Source: CAYVDH01 sp964450355 | Lineage (GTDB): Bacteria > Bacteroidota > Bacteroidia > NS11-12g > UBA955 | DNA length: 7,241 nucleotides | Direction: 5' to 3' | Assembly: GCA_964450355.1 (NCBI GenBank) | Contig: CAYVDH010000177.1 | Span: 1 to 7,241 of the forward strand | In this document: piece after piece, positions 6,349-7,241 of the stretch | How positions within the stretch are numbered: position 1 is the first letter of the stretch | Layout of the letters: each line of letters begins with the position of its first letter | Translations under genes and position numbers: made by a program | Notes under the pieces: generated by a model | Told to the model about the DNA's origin: nothing | The model's input: the letters and a program-made list of their open reading frames with translations, nothing else | The model's database searches: none

Positions 6349-6752
6349 TTAATTGCAAAAATAACACTACTTACATGGAAAAAAAAATCATATTTACATC
6401 CAATGCCCCAGAACCAATTGGTCCTTATTCTCAAGCTGTACTGCTAGGTAATACTTTGTACTGTAGCGGACAAATTGCATTGAATACAAAAGGGGAGTTA
6501 ATTAATGACTCTATTGAGTTGGAAACCAAGCAAGTGATGCACAACATTGGAGAATTGCTGAAAGCGGCTGATATGGATTACTCCAACATTGTAAAAACAA
6601 GCATTTTTTTGACCGATATGGGAAATTTTGCCAAAGTCAATGCTGTTTATGCGACCTATTTTACTAAAGATTTTCCTGCCCGAGAAACAATACAAGTAAG
6701 TGCATTGCCCAAAAATGTAAACATCGAAATTACTGTTATTGCCAGTAAATAA
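6279..6752 (+). CDS. ridA: RidA-family (enamine/imine deaminase-like) protein with signal-like N-terminus
   Basis: RidA hydrolyses reactive enamine/imine intermediates such as 2-aminoacrylate, releasing ammonia and protecting PLP enzymes. The core (33-157) is full length for the family (about 125 residues). It has the trimer-site residues of active RidA: Tyr50 in IGPYSQ, Arg135 in FPARE and Glu150 in NIEITVIA, plus YCSGQIALN (61-69). Two starts are possible. ATG 6375 gives a plain cytosolic 125-residue RidA. ATG 6279 (or 6288) adds 32 (or 29) residues with a basic start, a hydrophobic core (IPIIFLLSLLLLC) and then CKNNTT, which looks like a lipoprotein or export signal. The cysteines at 22 and 26 do not sit in a standard lipobox. 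I chose 6279 because of this signal-like layout and the promoter match upstream of it. The long form overlaps the opposing gene by 70 bases. Its stop abuts the stop of the next, opposing gene. Confidence 0.85.
   Translation: MSSMKALKTIPIIFLLSLLLLCSFNCKNNTTYMEKKIIFTSNAPEPIGPYSQAVLLGNTLYCSGQIALNTKGELINDSIELETKQVMHNIGELLKAADMDYSNIVKTSIFLTDMGNFAKVNAVYATYFTKDFPARETIQVSALPKNVNIEITVIASK
6356..6363 (-). promoter_or_regulatory. -7 box for the dehydrogenase-like/CHU_C operon
   Basis: Read on the minus strand, TATTTTTG matches TAnnTTTG exactly and is followed by CA like the boxes of accB and rplS. Only 7 bases separate it from the ATG at 6348, so the message would be nearly leaderless. No TTG is seen at the -33 position. 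On the plus strand it lies inside the extended RidA frame, between the two possible RidA starts. Confidence 0.45.
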
Positions 6753-7166
6753 TTATTGTTTTCTTTTACCCAATACAAAGGCCAAATAGCCCATTGGAAA
6801 ATAGGCTAACACTAAATCGGTAACATTGAACCACATAGGTGCTGGTAGTAATTTCACCATGTAAGCTCCTCCAATAAAAAACAAAGCTGAAATAATCAAT
6901 GCAATCTTTAAATGGTGGGAAACACATAACTTAACAGCTAAGAAAGCTCCAATGAAAGTGCCAATTGAATGGGCTAAAAACGGCACAATAAAATGTTTAG
7001 CTTGAAACAAATGAATGGTGTTTTTTAAACTTTCCATGGAACTGTTATCTACTCCTTCGGGATTGGGAATAATTAAAGGACCAAGTTGAATAATTAATCC
7101 ATTGCATAAGGCTCCTACAATGGTGCCTACTATGAAAGCTAATGTGTTCCTTAATATTGAATTCAT
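6753..7166 (-). CDS. Small four-helix integral membrane protein of unknown function
   Basis: The 137-residue protein is mostly hydrophobic, with four predicted membrane helices (about 5-32, 58-80, 86-105 and 114-131) and a basic C-terminus (GKRKQ). Between helices 1 and 2 is a polar loop of about 25 residues with IPNPEGVDNSSMESL. Conserved-looking positions include HFIVPFLAHSIGTFIGA (58-74) and the APMWFNVTDLVLAYFPMGY stretch (109-127). I recognise the general pattern from Bacteroidota conserved hypothetical membrane proteins but know no function. The frame runs up to a TTG at 7184, but that codon sits one base from an exact -7 box, so ATG 7166 is the better start. Its stop codon abuts the RidA stop with no gap, and no terminator is present between them. 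It appears to be transcribed alone within the window. Confidence 0.8.
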   Translation of the reverse strand: MNSILRNTLAFIVGTIVGALCNGLIIQLGPLIIPNPEGVDNSSMESLKNTIHLFQAKHFIVPFLAHSIGTFIGAFLAVKLCVSHHLKIALIISALFFIGGAYMVKLLPAPMWFNVTDLVLAYFPMGYLAFVLGKRKQ

Positions 7167-7185
7167 GTTTTGAATGATTTTCAAG

Positions 7186-7193
7186 CAAATGTA
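7186..7193 (-). promoter_or_regulatory. -7 box for the membrane protein gene
   Basis: On the minus strand TACATTTG matches TAnnTTTG exactly and is followed by C. It lies 19 bases before the ATG at 7166, the same distance class as accB and rplS. No TTG -33 element is visible in the 48 bases upstream that the window contains. A near-palindrome, ATCAT-T-ATGAT (7214-7224), lies where a -33 contact or operator could be, but it is short. Confidence 0.55.
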
Positions 7194-7241
7194 TTTTTAT
7201 ATTTTAAATTATTATCATTATGATGATTAACTATCAGAAAT

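Noticed and set aside
7167..7184. Longer membrane protein beginning at TTG 7184
   Set aside because: That codon is one base from an exact -7 box on the minus strand; ATG 7166 has the normal spacing.
7212..7230. Palindromic operator ATCAT-T-ATGAT
   Set aside because: Five-base arms in AT-rich DNA are expected by chance; noted only next to the promoter.
1..7241. Mobile element, CRISPR array, tRNA or phage remnant
   Set aside because: No direct repeats, terminal inverted repeats, transposase or integrase frames, or cloverleaf sequences were recognised on either strand.

Overview
This is an AT-rich stretch of chromosome from a member of the Bacteroidota. Four things point there: promoter-like boxes of the form TAnnTTTG instead of sigma-70 hexamers, absence of clear Shine-Dalgarno sequences before the genes, a secreted protein ending in a gliding-motility-associated (CHU_C, type IX secretion) C-terminal domain, and AccB, AccC and L19 proteins of the type seen in that phylum. 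The exact genus cannot be read from the sequence. I see no tRNA, rRNA, insertion sequence, phage gene, integrase or CRISPR array. The region looks like ordinary core chromosome with some lineage-specific genes.

Layout: bases 1-195 are the 3' end of an unidentified gene. Bases 196-406 are non-coding and hold the promoter of accB (407-892) and accC (936-2276). These encode the biotin carrier protein and biotin carboxylase of acetyl-CoA carboxylase, and a strong rho-independent terminator follows. The ribosomal protein L19 gene rplS (2448-2789) has its own near-consensus promoter and a terminator. Next is a two-gene operon (2920-4659): a flavin-dependent ferredoxin-reductase-like NAD(P)H oxidoreductase, then, after 6 bases, a radical SAM/SPASM protein. 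On the opposite strand, meeting it tail to tail, is another two-gene operon (6348 to 4661) joined by an ATGA overlap: a shortened 3-hydroxyacyl-CoA dehydrogenase-like protein, then a secreted PKD/Ig-like protein with a CHU_C sorting domain. Head to head with that operon is a RidA-family gene whose best start gives a signal-peptide-like N-terminus. Its 5' end overlaps the dehydrogenase-like gene by 70 bases. A small four-helix membrane protein gene (7166 to 6753) ends the window.

How the genes work together: AccB and AccC act as one enzyme, with AccA/AccD presumably encoded elsewhere. The reductase and radical SAM protein may be electron donor and acceptor, which is inference from their spacing. 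The other genes share no clear pathway. TAnnTTTGC boxes recur before accB, rplS, the dehydrogenase-like gene and the membrane protein gene. They correct two starts: TTG at 2403 (rplS) and TTG at 7184 (membrane protein) lie inside or right beside the promoters, so the ATGs at 2448 and 7166 are preferred. No clearly new biological system is visible. The most interesting points are the RidA N-terminal extension with its head-to-head overlap, the reductase/radical SAM pair, and the dehydrogenase-like protein that has lost its expected catalytic residues.
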